A stretch of 64,000 nucleotides of DNA from Lingula anatina (GCF_001039355.2 NW_019774936.1:372001-436000), one strand, 5' to 3'. Counted from the stretch's first letter, positions 48,248 to 58,976 are shown. A program made the numbers and translations. The notes: generated by a model not told the origin, from the letters alone.

Positions 48248-48327
48248 AATAAATTACCTGAATTCACAAGTATCCCCAAGACAACAGCTCCGCAAGCAAG
48301 AGCGACGAACAAATACAGGTCCTTCAT
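32366..48327 (-). CDS. Copy 4: large multi-peptide precursor with Gly-Lys-Arg sites (about 28 exons)
   Basis: Coding exons 5' to 3': 48258-48327, 47631-47666, 46669-46860, 44825-44881, 43730-43765, 42941-42997, 42613-42705, 42224-42292, 41867-41947, 41482-41526, 40775-40837, 40578-40622, 40049-40096, 39656-39703, 39450-39497, 39088-39135, 37766-37813, 37561-37608, 37201-37248, 35950-35997, 35503-35580, 35054-35098, 34660-34740, 34202-34246, 33806-33850, 33307-33381, 33062-33097, 32366-32427. They total 1695 nt and 564 residues if all are used. The core motif is VNDDKRG. Exons at 35950-40096 read GVYSGKRVNDDKRGDQ, EYYAGKRIDDSKRGLK and similar. Gly-Lys-Arg is the classic signal for dibasic cleavage plus C-terminal amidation. 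Exon ends at 42613 and 40578 are uncertain, and the 37561/39450 exons have weak GTTTTT donors. Several extra exons are dead (listed separately). Confidence 0.68.
33230..33284. repeat. (TA)n microsatellite
   Basis: Uninterrupted AT dinucleotides in an intron, just beyond the donor of the 33307-33381 exon. Confidence 0.9.
33307..33381 (-). CDS. Acidic exon GHKVKEIADNS-DDDD of copy 4
   Basis: 75-nt phase 1-1 exon reading GHKVKEIADNSDDDDQDV then NFVNYSS. It has four consecutive Asp and no dibasic site. Donor is GTGAAT, acceptor TTTTAG. It is less like the other exons. Confidence 0.6.
34660..34740 (-). CDS. GYRGAAKVNDE-type exon of copy 4
   Basis: 81-nt exon reading GYRGAAKVNDEHSGINDEEK then RLSTTYR. 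A 78-nt sister at 35503-35580 reads GYRGARVNDEDSGIDDEEKR then LSTTYR. Each pairs with a GYPATRVN exon (34202-34246 and 35054-35098), showing a duplicated two-exon block. Donors are GTACC and GTAGT. Confidence 0.65.
36492..36539 (-). pseudogene. Exon with a lost acceptor (GYHGGNRV...), left copy
   Basis: A 48-nt block reads GYHGGNRVDGDKRGAP with a good GTAAC donor. The acceptor is TTTCTG instead of TTTCAG, so it is probably not spliced in. The reading frame is still intact. Confidence 0.6.
38378..38425 (-). pseudogene. Exon with a lost acceptor (GYHGGNRV...), right copy
   Basis: Duplicate of 36492-36539 with the same TTTCTG change, so the acceptor was lost before the 1.85-kb duplication. The frame remains open. 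Confidence 0.6.
39656..40096 (-). CDS. Two adjacent GVYSGKRVNDDKRGDQ exons (39656-39703, 40049-40096)
   Basis: Two nearly identical 48-nt exons 393 bases apart, with identical 16-residue products. Spliced together, Lys-Arg, then GDQGVYS, then Gly-Lys-Arg would give a repeated amidated heptapeptide. The third related exon at 37766-37813 has DDKLG in place of DDKRG, which removes one dibasic site. Confidence 0.7.
40578..40622 (-). CDS. GYEAYRVNDDKRG exon with two possible donors
   Basis: After TTTCAG the frame reads GYEAYRVNDDKR, followed either by GTAATT at 40586 (36-nt exon) or by GNC and GTAGCA (45-nt exon). The longer form places the donor where other exons have it but adds a Cys, rare in this family. 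Confidence 0.5.
41140..41200 (-). pseudogene. Decayed SDVDNE-type exon in copy 4
   Basis: The minus strand reads ...KVSYSDVDNEKKHGR with a GTTACA donor, but no AG lies in the phase needed at the 5' end. It matches the DSDVDDE exons of copies 3 and 5. Other worn remnants lie near 40891-40918, 41628-41660 (stop codon after GGTAT) and 42035-42085. Confidence 0.45.
42613..42705 (-). CDS. ASYAGTQVNDKD... exon ending in GPPGRK
   Basis: 93-nt exon after TTTCAG reading ASYAGTQVNDKDIGVDDEEK then RNLPEGPPGRK, with donor GTACGT. A shorter version ending at GTCGTA (42622) is possible but a poorer donor. GRK is a potential amidation and cleavage site. The sister exon at 42224-42292 lacks this tail. Confidence 0.55.
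43195..43258. repeat. (CT)n(CA)n compound microsatellite
   Basis: About 13 CT units followed by about 20 CA units, in an intron of copy 4. Confidence 0.9.
43468..43636. mobile_element. MITE with GCATTCAGAAC termini
   Basis: Arms GCATTCAGAACGGCGGATCA and TGATCCGCGGATCTG...GTTCTGAATGC. Related to 43828-44045 and 46025-46628. Confidence 0.65.
43828..44045. mobile_element. MITE with GATCCGCC...GGCCGACCACACTTC arms
   Basis: Long imperfect inverted repeat: AACTGATCCGCC...AGACCACACTTCAAAAGAGATGCCGCT against AGCGGCATCTCTTCTGAAGTGTGGTCGGCC...GGCGGATCAGTT. No coding capacity. Confidence 0.7.
44825..44881 (-). CDS. Divergent exon VTLPDGRTMVVTYILSGEH of copy 4
   Basis: 57-nt phase 1-1 exon between GTTTCAG and GTAAGG. 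Its sequence is unlike the other exons: no acidic run and no dibasic site. LPDGRTxVVTY resembles the core of the RR-type chitin-binding consensus of arthropod and mollusc proteins, but one exon of 19 residues is too short to assign it. Confidence 0.5.
45271..45439. mobile_element. MITE with CAGGCCCGTAG termini
   Basis: Arms CAGGCCCGTAG and CTACGGGCCTG. Internal text includes AAAGAACCGCCCCTTTTGCTGG and GGTCCACTTTTTC. A truncated relative lies at 54300-54436 and the termini resemble those of 4370-4518. A minus-strand frame across it is not a gene. Confidence 0.75.
46025..46628. mobile_element. MITE with internal AAT run and GACAGGCCAGATATGTCC minisatellite
   Basis: Ends GCATTCAAAACAGATGATCC and GGATCTGCAAG...TGTTCCAAATGC. 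Inside are an AAT run (46105-46161) and, at about 46310-46510, repeats of a 20-25-bp CCAGATATGTCCGACA unit present in both orientations. Open frames in both directions come from these repeats. Confidence 0.65.
46669..46860 (-). CDS. 192-nt exon of copy 4 with 60-nt internal repeats
   Basis: The longest coding exon in the window. It starts after TACTCAG and ends at GTAAC, phase 1-1. It holds nearly three copies of a 20-residue unit, DKRSGIERKSGVMDDQQLG plus one residue; the first copy is DDRRSGIDRK. Each unit has a Lys-Arg or Arg-Arg pair and an Arg-Lys pair, so cleavage could release short SGIE-type peptides. Growth here was by repeat expansion inside one exon rather than exon copying. Confidence 0.75.
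47401..47617. mobile_element. MITE (TTTTAGATCGATC family) in copy 4
   Basis: Ends GGGCGCATTCCCATAGATTTTAG and CTGGGAATGGGGTCTAA. It lies just beyond the donor of the second exon (47631-47666), within 15 bases of the splice site. Confidence 0.7.
47631..47666 (-). CDS. Copy 4 second exon (GNSAVTAGVEEK)
   Basis: 36-nt phase 1-1 exon between TTTCAG and GTAAGC. The homologous second exon of copy 5 (63518-63553) reads GNCSPATSVEAR. Both probably form the N-terminal end of the secreted propeptide. Confidence 0.7.
48195..48241. repeat. (CT)n microsatellite next to the copy 4 signal exon
   Basis: About 22 CT units ending 16 bases from the signal-exon donor. Copy 5 has a similar, interrupted CT tract at 63774-63810 in the same place. 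Confidence 0.9.
48258..48327 (-). CDS. Copy 4 signal-peptide exon
   Basis: Encodes MKDLYLFVALACGAVVLG then ILVNS, phase 1 end at GTAATT. It is very close to copy 5 (MKDLHFLAALACGAVVLG) and more distant from the MKNP type of copies 1-3. Confidence 0.87.
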
Positions 48328-48399
48328 TATTCGTTTCAGCCGCTTGTTAATAAAACCGAGTTACAAAATGAAAATACGCTGCCCGAATGACAACCAAGG

Positions 48400-48406
48400 T
48401 TATATA
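48400..48406 (-). promoter_or_regulatory. Copy 4 TATA box
   Basis: TATATAA on the minus strand about 75 bases upstream of the ATG. The GGGCGTGACTC motif of copies 1-3 is not seen here. Confidence 0.55.
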
Positions 48407-48755
48407 CCTCCACCCGACGACTTTTGTCGTCATTGCGATCACCGGCTGGTTCAAGATTTTTACGTGGGGGACGGAACTACAAAAGTTTCAAGACAGTTCT
48501 CTCAGAATTGTACATGAAGCCTTAACTAGGTGGTTGCCCATGAAACAGTAGCTTTTGGGTTCTTATTTTTCTTTCTTTTTTTCTTTCTTACGTCATTTCT
48601 TTCCCTTTTTTGTTTATTTTTAGATTAAGCATTACACATTACAATTTGAGATTACTTTATCATAGTATAATGAACAGTATTCATATCTCTAATGTACATT
48701 GTCGCCAAATACCTGTATTGTATAGGCTGCAATTAACTCTGTACAATGTATGTAT

Positions 48756-48790
<35 letters not shown>

Positions 48791-48943
48791 TTTTACTTGC
48801 CTCCGAATCCCCCTCATCTCCCCTCTCGACCCGCTATAAAAAATACTCCTTGCGTTCATGTATCAAATTCCCATAATTGGTAATAGCCAGAGTGAAGCGA
48901 GGTCAGCTGTGTGAAGACGCCGTCGCTGGCCAATACTTATTTT

Positions 48944-49672
48944 AGACCCCATTCCCATACCTAGATCGATCTAGCAGGATCGACCTATGTCCGAGAGGTT
49001 GCTCGCTAAATTGCATTCAGCTTAAGGCCCCTATTTCACACAGACCACGAATCCCACGAATCGCCAGGAATTGACAAATTTCAGGATTCGTGAGATTTTG
49101 CCAATTTTCTGGTCTAATTCGACACGCTCACGATTCAGTTACGACACAGGTGCGATAGTGTTACGAAAACTCGTGGGCTTCGGCTGGAGTCGTGAGATTT
49201 TGCCAATTTTCTGGTTTAATTCGACACGCTCTACGATTCAGATACGGTACAGGTGCGATAGTGTTACGAATATTCGTGGGATTCGGCTGGAATCGCACGA
49301 ATATTGTCCAGAAATTCACTACGATTTTTTGGAATCGGGAGTTCGTGGCCTAAACTTTGAACAGCTCAAAATTTTTGCCACGAATGCCCGATTGATCAAG
49401 AATTACAAGAACTGACTGCGATTATATACGAATCTGTTAAGAATATGTTCAACCACGAATCCTGAAATTTTCAATTCCTGGCGATTCGTGGGATTCGTGG
49501 TCTGTGTGAAATAGGGGCATAAGCGGCTGTGATGTCCGGCACGCCTACTGAGGGTGAGAGGGGGTAATTAATTATCGTTTAGCAGCAATTAAGCTGAATG
49601 CAATTTAGTGAAAATCCCCTCCGATTTGGATCGATCCTGTTAGATCGATCTTGGTACGGGAACGTGGTCTTA
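48944..49672. mobile_element. GATCGATC-family MITE carrying a second MITE
   Basis: Outer element has ends GACCCCATTCCCATACCTAG and TTGGTACGGGAACGTGGTCT. It is related to 6843-7236 and is split by the element at 49026-49519. Confidence 0.75.
49026..49519. mobile_element. Nested 494-bp element with GGCCCCTATTTCACACAGAC termini
   Basis: Arms of about 50 bp, GGCCCCTATTTCACACAGAC... and ...GTCTGTGTGAAATAGGGGCA, flanked by TAA at 49023-49025 and 49520-49522. A 3-bp TAA duplication is typical of PIF/Harbinger-type elements. Internal sub-repeats (GTGAGATTTTGCCAATTTTC twice) explain the 114-codon open frame. Confidence 0.8.
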
Positions 49673-50089
49673 GACATTAAACTTTTCAATTTTTTCACTC
49701 TTTTGAGCTGTACCTAAACAAAGCCTTCGATCACTACTCAAATAAGTGTAAACTTTGAAAAGTTTAAACGTCTAAAATAATCAAAAGAATACACAGATGA
49801 ATTTCCGTCAAAATACTGTGTAATAATAAAGTACAGAAAAGGGCACGATTGATAATCTAGACAGAGAAGTACTTGTGGATAACCGATGGAAAAATCTCTC
49901 TTTGCTTAGAGGATTATAGCTGACCTGGTCAAGTTATTTGTTATTTGATATTAAAATGTCGACATTTTTTATTTGGCCATAACTTTTTTTTACATGCAGG
50001 TCATGGGTTTTATTTACAGTTTTCATTTGGCCAAAATCCTGTTTACTTCAACATTTCCTAGGTCAAGATTGCTGTACCAATTTATTCAT

Positions 50090-50120
<31 letters not shown>

Positions 50121-52841
50121 TTTTGCAGGCTTAAGAGTATTCTCCCCCGAATTTTCATGACAGATCTAATCTTCCTCGGGAATATTTTTTCTCCACAAAT
50201 CATTGTTCGACCCATACCCTTACTTGGCATTTATGTTTTATATCTTGTATAATTATATATTTTAGTTGTAAATTGAGACTACCTTTGAGACTACCATTGT
50301 CTTTTTGACCTTTCATAAGAAAATAATGACATGATGTGTTTTAATTGAAAGGATTTTATTATTTATAAAATCTGGACTGGCAAGATGAATAGCTTTTCAG
50401 GATAGTTTTAAATATTTAAATATATAGACATAACTATATAACTTTAGAAAATATCAAAGGCAAGCGCCTTCCCTAATGCATTGCCTTATTTATTGCTCGT
50501 TACGGTCTTTTCTTCATGACTGGGTTGAGATCAAAAACTTACAGGATTATTTTAAGGGGGTCCGTGGATGCGAAGCCGACCCTCCCCCCCCCCCCCTCAC
50601 CGGTTGGCGTGGGGTTCAGGGACCACTGAAGGGCCCCGAAAGTTATTGGTATTTAGAGGGCGAATGGTGTCATTTGGTACTGTTTAGTGCTTTAAATCAG
50701 CTAGTCAAAATGCTAAAACCAGGAGGGGAATATCAGTGTGATTTTTTTTTCAGAAACCGAAGGAGGGGGGTCAAGACCCCCCACCTCCCCCTCTTAACCC
50801 GCCACTGGAGAGAGAGAACTAAAATGGGATAAATGATAAAAGAGAGCGTTTTTTCACAAGTAAAATATCATTCTCCCATTTTCAAATTACATCTGTCAGT
50901 GAATGTGAGAAACAAACATCATCACTTATCCCTGATACATTCACTTAAAAGAGAGCTGTCGATTACTTCATTTACGAGTAAAATTGAGCATGCACAAGAC
51001 GTCAGACCATACCACTTTTTCACAGCCTCTCTTCCCGTGCAATGTTGCGATGAAAAAACCATGGAAAAAAAACATGATAAATCGCAGCATTTACGCATTT
51101 CAGAACTGGCATGCAGGCAACTCGGATTGAACCCATTTCTATTTCGAGACTGGTTTCGTCCGCTTCTTATATAATTTATCGAATTATATATAGTCTGAAT
51201 TTCTGGATTCCATTATATAGCCGTCAACGTCCATCAAATTATGATATCAGCATGTAGGTTTCTGATTACTGCCGAGTCAAGCAATTTGTCATTTGATATT
51301 GAAATATCGGCATTTCATTTGACCATGATGTTTTTTCACCTCGAAATGCTGGATTTCTTTTTTTTATTTTCAGTTTTCAGACGTCAATAATCCTGTTAAC
51401 TTCAACTCTCCCAAGTCAAGGTCATTGTATTTATTTATTTATTTATTTATTTATTTATCATTTTTGTGCACTTCACTGACTCGAGTTGAATCACATCTTA
51501 AACACTGGCTATAAATAAACACTCACATTTATCGTATCACTGCCTATAGCTTTTCATCTACAAACAAAGAGAAGACAGAAAACAATGCAACTCATTGCAC
51601 CTGTAAATCTGTGTATAATCCACCTTGTGAGTCAATGGAGCTTTGGCAAAAATGCCACACGGTATTCTTCCTGGCCCCCCCCCCCCCCCCCCCCATTCGC
51701 ACTAGCAAAGTCCTTGACCCCTGTTGAAGAAATAAGTATTATACTGTGTCCACATCTTAGAACAATTACGATATCAAATGTATCGTTGACTGACCATGAT
51801 TGCCTTGTTTGTCGGGCATACGCGAATTATCGCCTTCTCGGCTTTCGAAATAATGGGTGCAACTTTTCATATCGTATTTTTCTATCATACTTTATTGAAC
51901 ATTAGAATGTTTTACAGATGCTTTTAACAAGTTTTCTACGCAAGTAATTCTGCAAAGTTATATACAGACGATAAATGTATAACTTAATTAACAAGACATT
52001 AAGTTTAACAAGTAGTAACTTATCCACATATTTGGCTATAGCATATTGATGAGGCGGTGGCTTGATAAAGTCACCAGTGCGGCTATTGCAAGTAACGGGT
52101 ATTTCGCTTTTTTTAAGAAGTGAAAAAAAACTATCAAGTATAAAGAATTTTAAAGCTTTCAAAACTTGTTTCATTTTCTGGATTGAAAGTTTATTTGGAC
52201 AACCCCCCCCCCCCCAAAAAAAAAAAAAAAACATTTCTCTTTAATTCACTCATGCTTGAAGGCATTTCAATCAAGTCATCTACTCAAACGTATCGCATCA
52301 GTGTCAAAAACAGCCATGTGAACATGCTTTAAATTGAAGATTTTCATTTGTTCTTATATATGGAACGGTGTGGCTGGAGTGGTTGGAAAATTAGTTCAGT
52401 TTTGAAAAATGGGGTGGGGGCCGCCCAAACCCCTTCTGTGAATCCACCGAAGAGAACACATTTTCAAGAGATATTGATAAATAAAAGTGGTCTTAACTTA
52501 AATATTAAGAAATGGTAGTCTGCTTAAATTCAGGGCAATTCCGCAATAGTCCAAAGATGTAAAATTTTCAGTAGTCTAAATAGTAGTCACTAGTTACTTT
52601 TATGAAATCGAAAATTATATTAATGGCCATCGGTGTGCATGAGATTTTATCTAGAAAAGTATTTATCTGATGCCATTGGATGGAATATATATTCCATTGG
52701 GCTTTTTGTTTTAAACCCTGGGGTTCAATGGCATGAACGCCCGCATACACACTATGCAACTTTCACACACCTGAAACTATCCCCCCTAAACCGGAACGCG
52801 GAATGAAATAAGAAACAAAAAAATATACTGCTATGCTGCTA

Positions 52842-53818
52842 TTTATTGATTGGTATAAAATTATGTGTTTACATCTCAGACATCATTTGATAAGAAAAGA
52901 AAGAGCGCAAATGTTAGCTACACTGGTACCTGAGTTACAGTTTAGCATCACTTCGTACATTAGAAAATAAGCATTATATATTATATCGAAAGAATGGCGT
53001 GGTTTGAAGTTACTAGTAAGTAAGTTTTAATAAAATATCACCAATCAATTTATATTAGTATTAATTGCGATCTAAAAATAAATCGAAAAGTTTTGTTGGT
53101 AATAACCAACGCTTTAACAAGTTCTGTAACGGATGCGGTCTGTCTTGAGTCTGACGTCGTATTGTCGAACATTGGTGGACACACTCCAAAAAGTAACCTC
53201 TTTCCTGTTTTTTTTTTTTTTTCTGTTTAAAAGGGAGGAAATCATCCTTTTTTATAAAGGTACATGAAACATTAATTGTCCATTGCCTATGATGAAGACA
53301 ACAAACTAAGGGTGCATTCCCAGAGATATAGAATGATCCAGAGATTTAGATTTAGATCGATCCTTGGGGTTCACGCTAAGTTGCAGTCATCCGAGCGCGT
53401 ACCTTAGTTAATTACCCCCTTACAGCTTTTAGTAGGCGGGACAGACGCTTAAGCCGGCTAAGCTGACAGTAATCTAGTGAGACTCCCCACAGGGATAGAT
53501 CGATCTAAAATCTATGGGAATGGGGTCTAAGAAGCGCATGCATTTCAAATTCTTTGCGTATAGATGATTACTCATTTAGGCCTACATGCAAATCGAAATC
53601 CCGCATGAAAGAATGGCAGTTTCAAATGTCTCTTTAACTGATTAAAAAAGGAACTGGCAGCATGAAAGAAACTCGGTATATGGGTCATCCGCCAATCAAG
53701 TAACTGAATAGTCAATCTCCAGCACGAGTAGGGTCAATCCATATGAAGTTTGCCCTCAGGTTCAAGAGATCGCATGATGGTAGAATTGAGTGTGTCCCGA
53801 CAATACGACTGAAAGATA
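52842..53818 (-). other. Copy 5 3'UTR exon with AATAAA and an inserted MITE
   Basis: CTTTCAG precedes TCGTATTGTCGGGACACAC on the minus strand. AATAAATAGCAGC is at 52842-52847. A MITE at 53311-53529 lies within it, so the transcript of copy 5 may carry a transposon-derived segment. Confidence 0.5.
53311..53529. mobile_element. MITE (TTTTAGATCGATC family) in copy 5 3'UTR
   Basis: Ends GGTGCATTCCCAGAGATATAG and AAAATCTATGGGAATGGGGTCTAA. Internal landmarks match 20461-20690. Confidence 0.7.
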
Positions 53819-54140
53819 AAAAAAATTTTAAAAAAATTAAAGAAACGAACCCACTATTTTTGTTTGTAATTACTCTGACAGAAAAAAAGTGCATTAATTT
53901 TAACATGTCATGTGCACAAACATCAAAACGAGTACGGAAATATATTTAGAAACAAAATCTTATCCAAATGTAACTTTCTCAGAAGTGATGTTTTCTTTGT
54001 GATTCAGCATAAAACTGACTTTCTGATAATTCCTGTACAACAATTACGAATTTTGTCTGAACAGAATTATAATTATGCGTGATTATTAAGTGTGCTGTAT
54101 TTAAATGAAATTAATGAATTTCTGAGGCTATATTCACACC

Positions 54141-54202
54141 TTAGTTCTCTCTCCTTTGAAGATCCTGAAGTCTTTTGAGTAGTTTAATATTGGAGTCTTC
54201 AG
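54141..54202 (-). CDS. Copy 5 terminal coding exon
   Basis: Reads (A)EDSNIKLLKRLQDLQRREN then TAA. Acceptor is TTTTAG, possible 3'UTR donor GTGTGA one base after the stop. Confidence 0.85.
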
Positions 54203-57200
54203 CTAAAAGCGAAGTCATACAAAGCTACAGTATAATCATCACATCAGGACAGGCAGATAGAAAACATACAGCTTATTAAAACAGACAACATATGGAGCAG
54301 GCCCGCCCGTAGACAGCAATTCAAAAAAGGGGATGGGTCTTTTCCAAAGAAGTGGACATTTTACAATGAAACTTTTGTGTACCTAGATAAAATTTTGCCC
54401 AGAATGGACCTTTTACTGACAAAAGGGCGGTTCTTTGCTTTAGTGGAGATCTGCATGTATGACTGCAAGACGATGAGTAGTAATTCATCACGTGTGTACA
54501 TGTATGTGTGCGCGTTACCTCTGAAACCACGTTTATCGTCGTTGAACCCCTGAACTTTAAATCCTGAAATAAAACAAGAATATCAGTTGGATATGCTTCC
54601 TGGAATCAAGATTTGTGTTAGAAGAGAATGTTTGATCAACTACAAGTATCACCATGTACTGAGAATGAGTAGTTGATAATTGACATGTATGTGTGCGTGA
54701 TACCTCTGTAATGCCGTTAATCGTTGTCAGTAATTGTGCAAGGATATAATTGAATGCATTCATAATTGAGTCAATATTTGTGTAAGAAGATAATCTTTGA
54801 CCAACCATATATACCTATAAACATTTATGTCTACATGTAAATGTTTGCGTTGCAGTTGGGCATGCGTGTATGTTACCTCCTCGCTTTATCTCATCGTCTA
54901 CGTCACTGTCACGCCACACATTTTCAACTGAAATCGAACAAGAATATATTTGACTGTATTCTTCATCGGATCATTATTTGTGAAAGAAGCAACTGTTTTT
55001 TTAATCCAACGTTAAAGCATAAGGGTGGGTGTATATTTTTGATTTATAATTGGGCATTCGTGTATTGCTAACTTCAAGCTCATCATCTTTCATATGTCTT
55101 TCTACAATAACTACGGATCACTTTAATATTTTGCTTTAGTGGACATCCGTATGTGCGCGTTAAAGACTGAGTGGTAACAAATCGCGTTTGTAAATGTATG
55201 TGTGCGTGTTACCTCTGTAACCACGTTTATCGTCGTTAACATCCTGGATATGATACCCTGAAATAAAACAAGAATATCAGTTTGATATGCTTCCTGGAAT
55301 CAAGATACCTGTGAGAAGAGAATGCTTGATCAACTACACGTATCACCATTACCGAGAATGAGTAGCTGATACGTTGATCATCGGGGATGTACATGTATGT
55401 GTGCGTGTTACCTCTGTAATCAAGTTAATCGTTGTCAGAAATTGTCCAAGGATATAACTGAATGCATTCATAATTGATTCAATATCTATGTAGGAAGTTA
55501 TTCTTTGACCAACCATATATACCTATCGGCATTTATGTCTACATGTAAATGTTTGCGTTGCAGTTGGGCATGCGTGTATGTTACCTCCTCGTTTCATCTC
55601 ATCATCTACGTCACTGTCACGCCACACTTTTTCAACTGAAATCGAACAAGACTATATTTGACTGTATTCTTCATCGGATCATTATTTGTGAAAGAAGCAA
55701 CTGTTTTATTAATCCAACGTTACAGCATATGGGTGGGTGTATATTTTTGACTTATAACTGGGCATGCGTGTATTGCTAGCTACAGCTAGCATCTTTCATG
55801 TCTTTCTACAATAATTACGGATCACTTTAATATTTTGCTTTAGTGGACATCTGTATGTACGCGTGCAAGACTATGAGTAGTTATTCATTACGTGTGTACA
55901 TGTATGTGTGCGTGTTACCTCTGAAACCACGTTTATCGTCGTTAACCCGCTGGACTCTATATCCTGTAAAAAACAAAAATATGAGTTTGATATGCTTCCT
56001 GGAATCAAGATCCCTGTGAGAAGAGAATGTTTGATCAACTACAAGTATCACCATGTACCGAGAATGAGTAGTTGATCATAGGGGATGTACATGTATGTGT
56101 GCGTGTTACCTCTGTAATCACCTTCATCGTTGTCAGAAATTGTGCGAAGATATAATTGAATGCATTCATAATTGAGTCAATATTTGTGTAGGAAGATAAT
56201 CTTTGACCAACCATATATACCTATAAACATTTATGTCTACATGTAAATGTTTGCGTTGCAGTTGGGCATGCGTGTATGTTACCTCCTCGTTTCATCTCAT
56301 CGTCTACGTCACTGTCACGCCACACTTTTTCAACTGAAATCGAACAAGAATATATTTTGTCTGTATTTTTCATCGGATCATTATTTGTGAAAGAAGCAAC
56401 TGTTTGATTAATCCAACGTTATAGGATGGGTGGGTGCATATCTTTGATTTATAATTGGGCATGCGTGTATTGCTTAATTCAAGCTCATCATCTTTCATAT
56501 GTCTTTCTATACAATAATTACGGATCACTTTAATATTTTGCTTTAGTGGACATCTGTATGTGCGCGTGCAAGACTATGAGTAGTTATTCATCACGTGTGT
56601 ACATGTATGTGTGCGTGTTACCTCTGTAACCACGTTTATCGTCGTTAAGATCCTTGATATGATACCCTGAAACAAAACAAGAATATCAGTTGGATATGCC
56701 TCCTGGAATCAAGATACCTGTTAGAAGAGAATGTTTGATCAACTACACGTATCACCATGTACCGAGAATAACTAGTTGATCATTGGGGATGTACATGTAT
56801 GTGTGCGTGTTACCTCTGTAATCACGTTAATCGTTGTCAGAAATTGTCCAAGGATATAATTGAATGCATTCATAATTGCGTCAACATCTGTGTAGGAAGA
56901 TAATCTTTGACCAACCATAAATACCTATCGGCATTTATGTCTACATGTAAATGTTTGCGTTGCAGTTGGGCATGCGTGTATATTACCTCCTCGTTTCATC
57001 TCATCATCTACGTCACTGTCACGCCACACTTTTTCAACTGAAATCGAACAAGAATATATTTTGACTGTATTTTTCATCGGATCATTATTTGTGAAAGAAG
57101 CAACTGTTTTTTTAATCCAACGTTAGAGAATGGATGGGTGTATATTTTTTACCTATAATTGGGCATTCGTTTATTGCTAGCTACAGCTCAATATCTTTTA

Positions 57201-58976
57201 TATGTCTTTCTACAATAATTACGGATCACTTTAATATTTTGCTTTACTGGACATCTGTATGTACGCGTGCAAGACCATGAGTAGTAATTCATCACGTGTG
57301 CACATGTATGTGTGCGTGTTACCTCTGTAACCACGTTTATCATCGTTAAGTCCCTGGACTTTATATCCTGAAATAAAACAAGAATATCAGTTGGATATGC
57401 TTCCTGGAATCAAGAGATCCCTGTGAGAAGAGAATGTTTGAACAACTACACGTATCACCATGTACCGAGAATGAGTAGTTGATCATTGGGGATGTAAATG
57501 TATGTGTGCGTGTTACCTCTGTAATCACGTTCATCGTTGTCAGAAATCGTGCAGAGATATAATTGACTGCATTCATAATTGAGTCAATATCTGTGTAGGA
57601 AGATAATCTTTGACCAACCATATATACCTATAAACATTTATGTCTACATGTAAATGTTTGCGTTGCAGTTGGGCATGCGTGTTGGTTACCTCCTCGTTTC
57701 ATCTCATCGTCTACGTCACTGTCACGCCACACTTTTTCAACTGAAATCGAACAAGAATATATTTGACTGTATTTTTCATCGGATCATTATTTGTGAAAGA
57801 AGCAACTGTTTTTTTTAATCCAACGTTAGAGGATGGATGGGTGTATATTTTTTACCTATAATTGGGCATTCGTGTATTGCTAGCTACAGCTCAATATCTT
57901 TTATATGTCTTTCTACAATAATTACGGATCACTTTAATATTTTGCTTTAGTGGACATCTGTATGTACGCGTGCAAGACTATGAGTAGTTATTTATTACGT
58001 GTGTACATGTATGTGTGCGTGTTACCTCTGAAACCACGTTTATCATCGTTAAGTCCCTGGGCCCGGTTGCACCAACAGGGCGTAAATTTACTCGGCTACG
58101 ACTGTCGTAAACAGCAACGCCTGGCGTCCGTGCGCCAGGTTTACTCTCCCTGCTTACGCCCGTTGCACCAAGACAAAAACTGATCGTCGTAACTACGCCC
58201 GAGTAACGCTCCGTTGCGCCACTGGCCAACAATACGTGGATGGTATAATTGGGCAAATGAGGAGTTCTCAGCTGCAGTCATAATGGAATGATGACATAAA
58301 TAAACACAAAAGGAGCATTTCAGTGACGGAGAAATTCATGAGCTACATTATTCCATTTTGATTTAGAAATAAGAACGTTAAAATACGTTAACTTTGCTGT
58401 TGCCTTGGATATATAGCAATAAAATCGTAAATATATTCCGAATCAAAATATTATTATAGTATGCTATGTATGCTATTATAGTATGCTGTTGTAAATGAGA
58501 AAAACGCGTTGGAGGCAGTACGTATTTCTATTAATGGATTTGAACACTTTCACATTTGTTATTGGAACATTTGAGTCTGAAAATAATCAAAAAAAGCCAG
58601 CATTGCTTTCTTTTTATAATTTTACTACAATTTCATGACCTTTTTTATCTATGGTTACACCGTGAGGTATCATTTAATTCAATCGAGCTTACATCTTGGA
58701 GATTGAGAAATACAAGAGACCTAATACATATTATATGAGCCTTAAAATGTTGATATTTTAAGCTTTCGTCTCTATGTTTATATATAGTAAAATATGAATG
58801 ATATAAAATGTGAATAAAAAATGACTATGGTTTGTTATGGTTTGTCAAAAATCGTGAAAAGAATTAAAGACACCGTACTGCTGAGAGCCAAGGCGTGTCG
58901 ACATGAGTGGTAAGATTTAATTTGAACACATGCATGTACATGTACATGGCTACACACATAATGTATTTAATAATCA

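Larger units (their letters stand above)
48407..52835. other. Intergenic region between copies 4 and 5
   Basis: No supported gene. It holds ATTT-type simple repeats (48750-48792, 50080-50123, 51428-51460), a nested MITE (48944-49672), poly-C/poly-A tracts (51677-51694, 52202-52232) and a 140-bp repeat seen at about 49950-50095 and 51290-51435. Plus-strand frames at 50476-50832 and 50833-51174 lack recognisable domains. Confidence 0.55.

Noticed and set aside
49071-49415. 114-codon plus-strand frame with internal repeats
   Set aside because: Lies wholly inside the nested MITE and reflects its sub-repeats; no transposase motif.
50476-51174. Two abutting plus-strand frames (118 and 113 codons)
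   Set aside because: The first crosses poly-C and G-rich repeat sequence. Neither shows a domain, and they are separated by a stop with no splice sites noted.
57361-57621. Minus-strand frame starting MVGQRLSSYT, seen in several units
   Set aside because: It is in a different frame from the decayed exon, crosses a GT donor and is simply repeated intron sequence.
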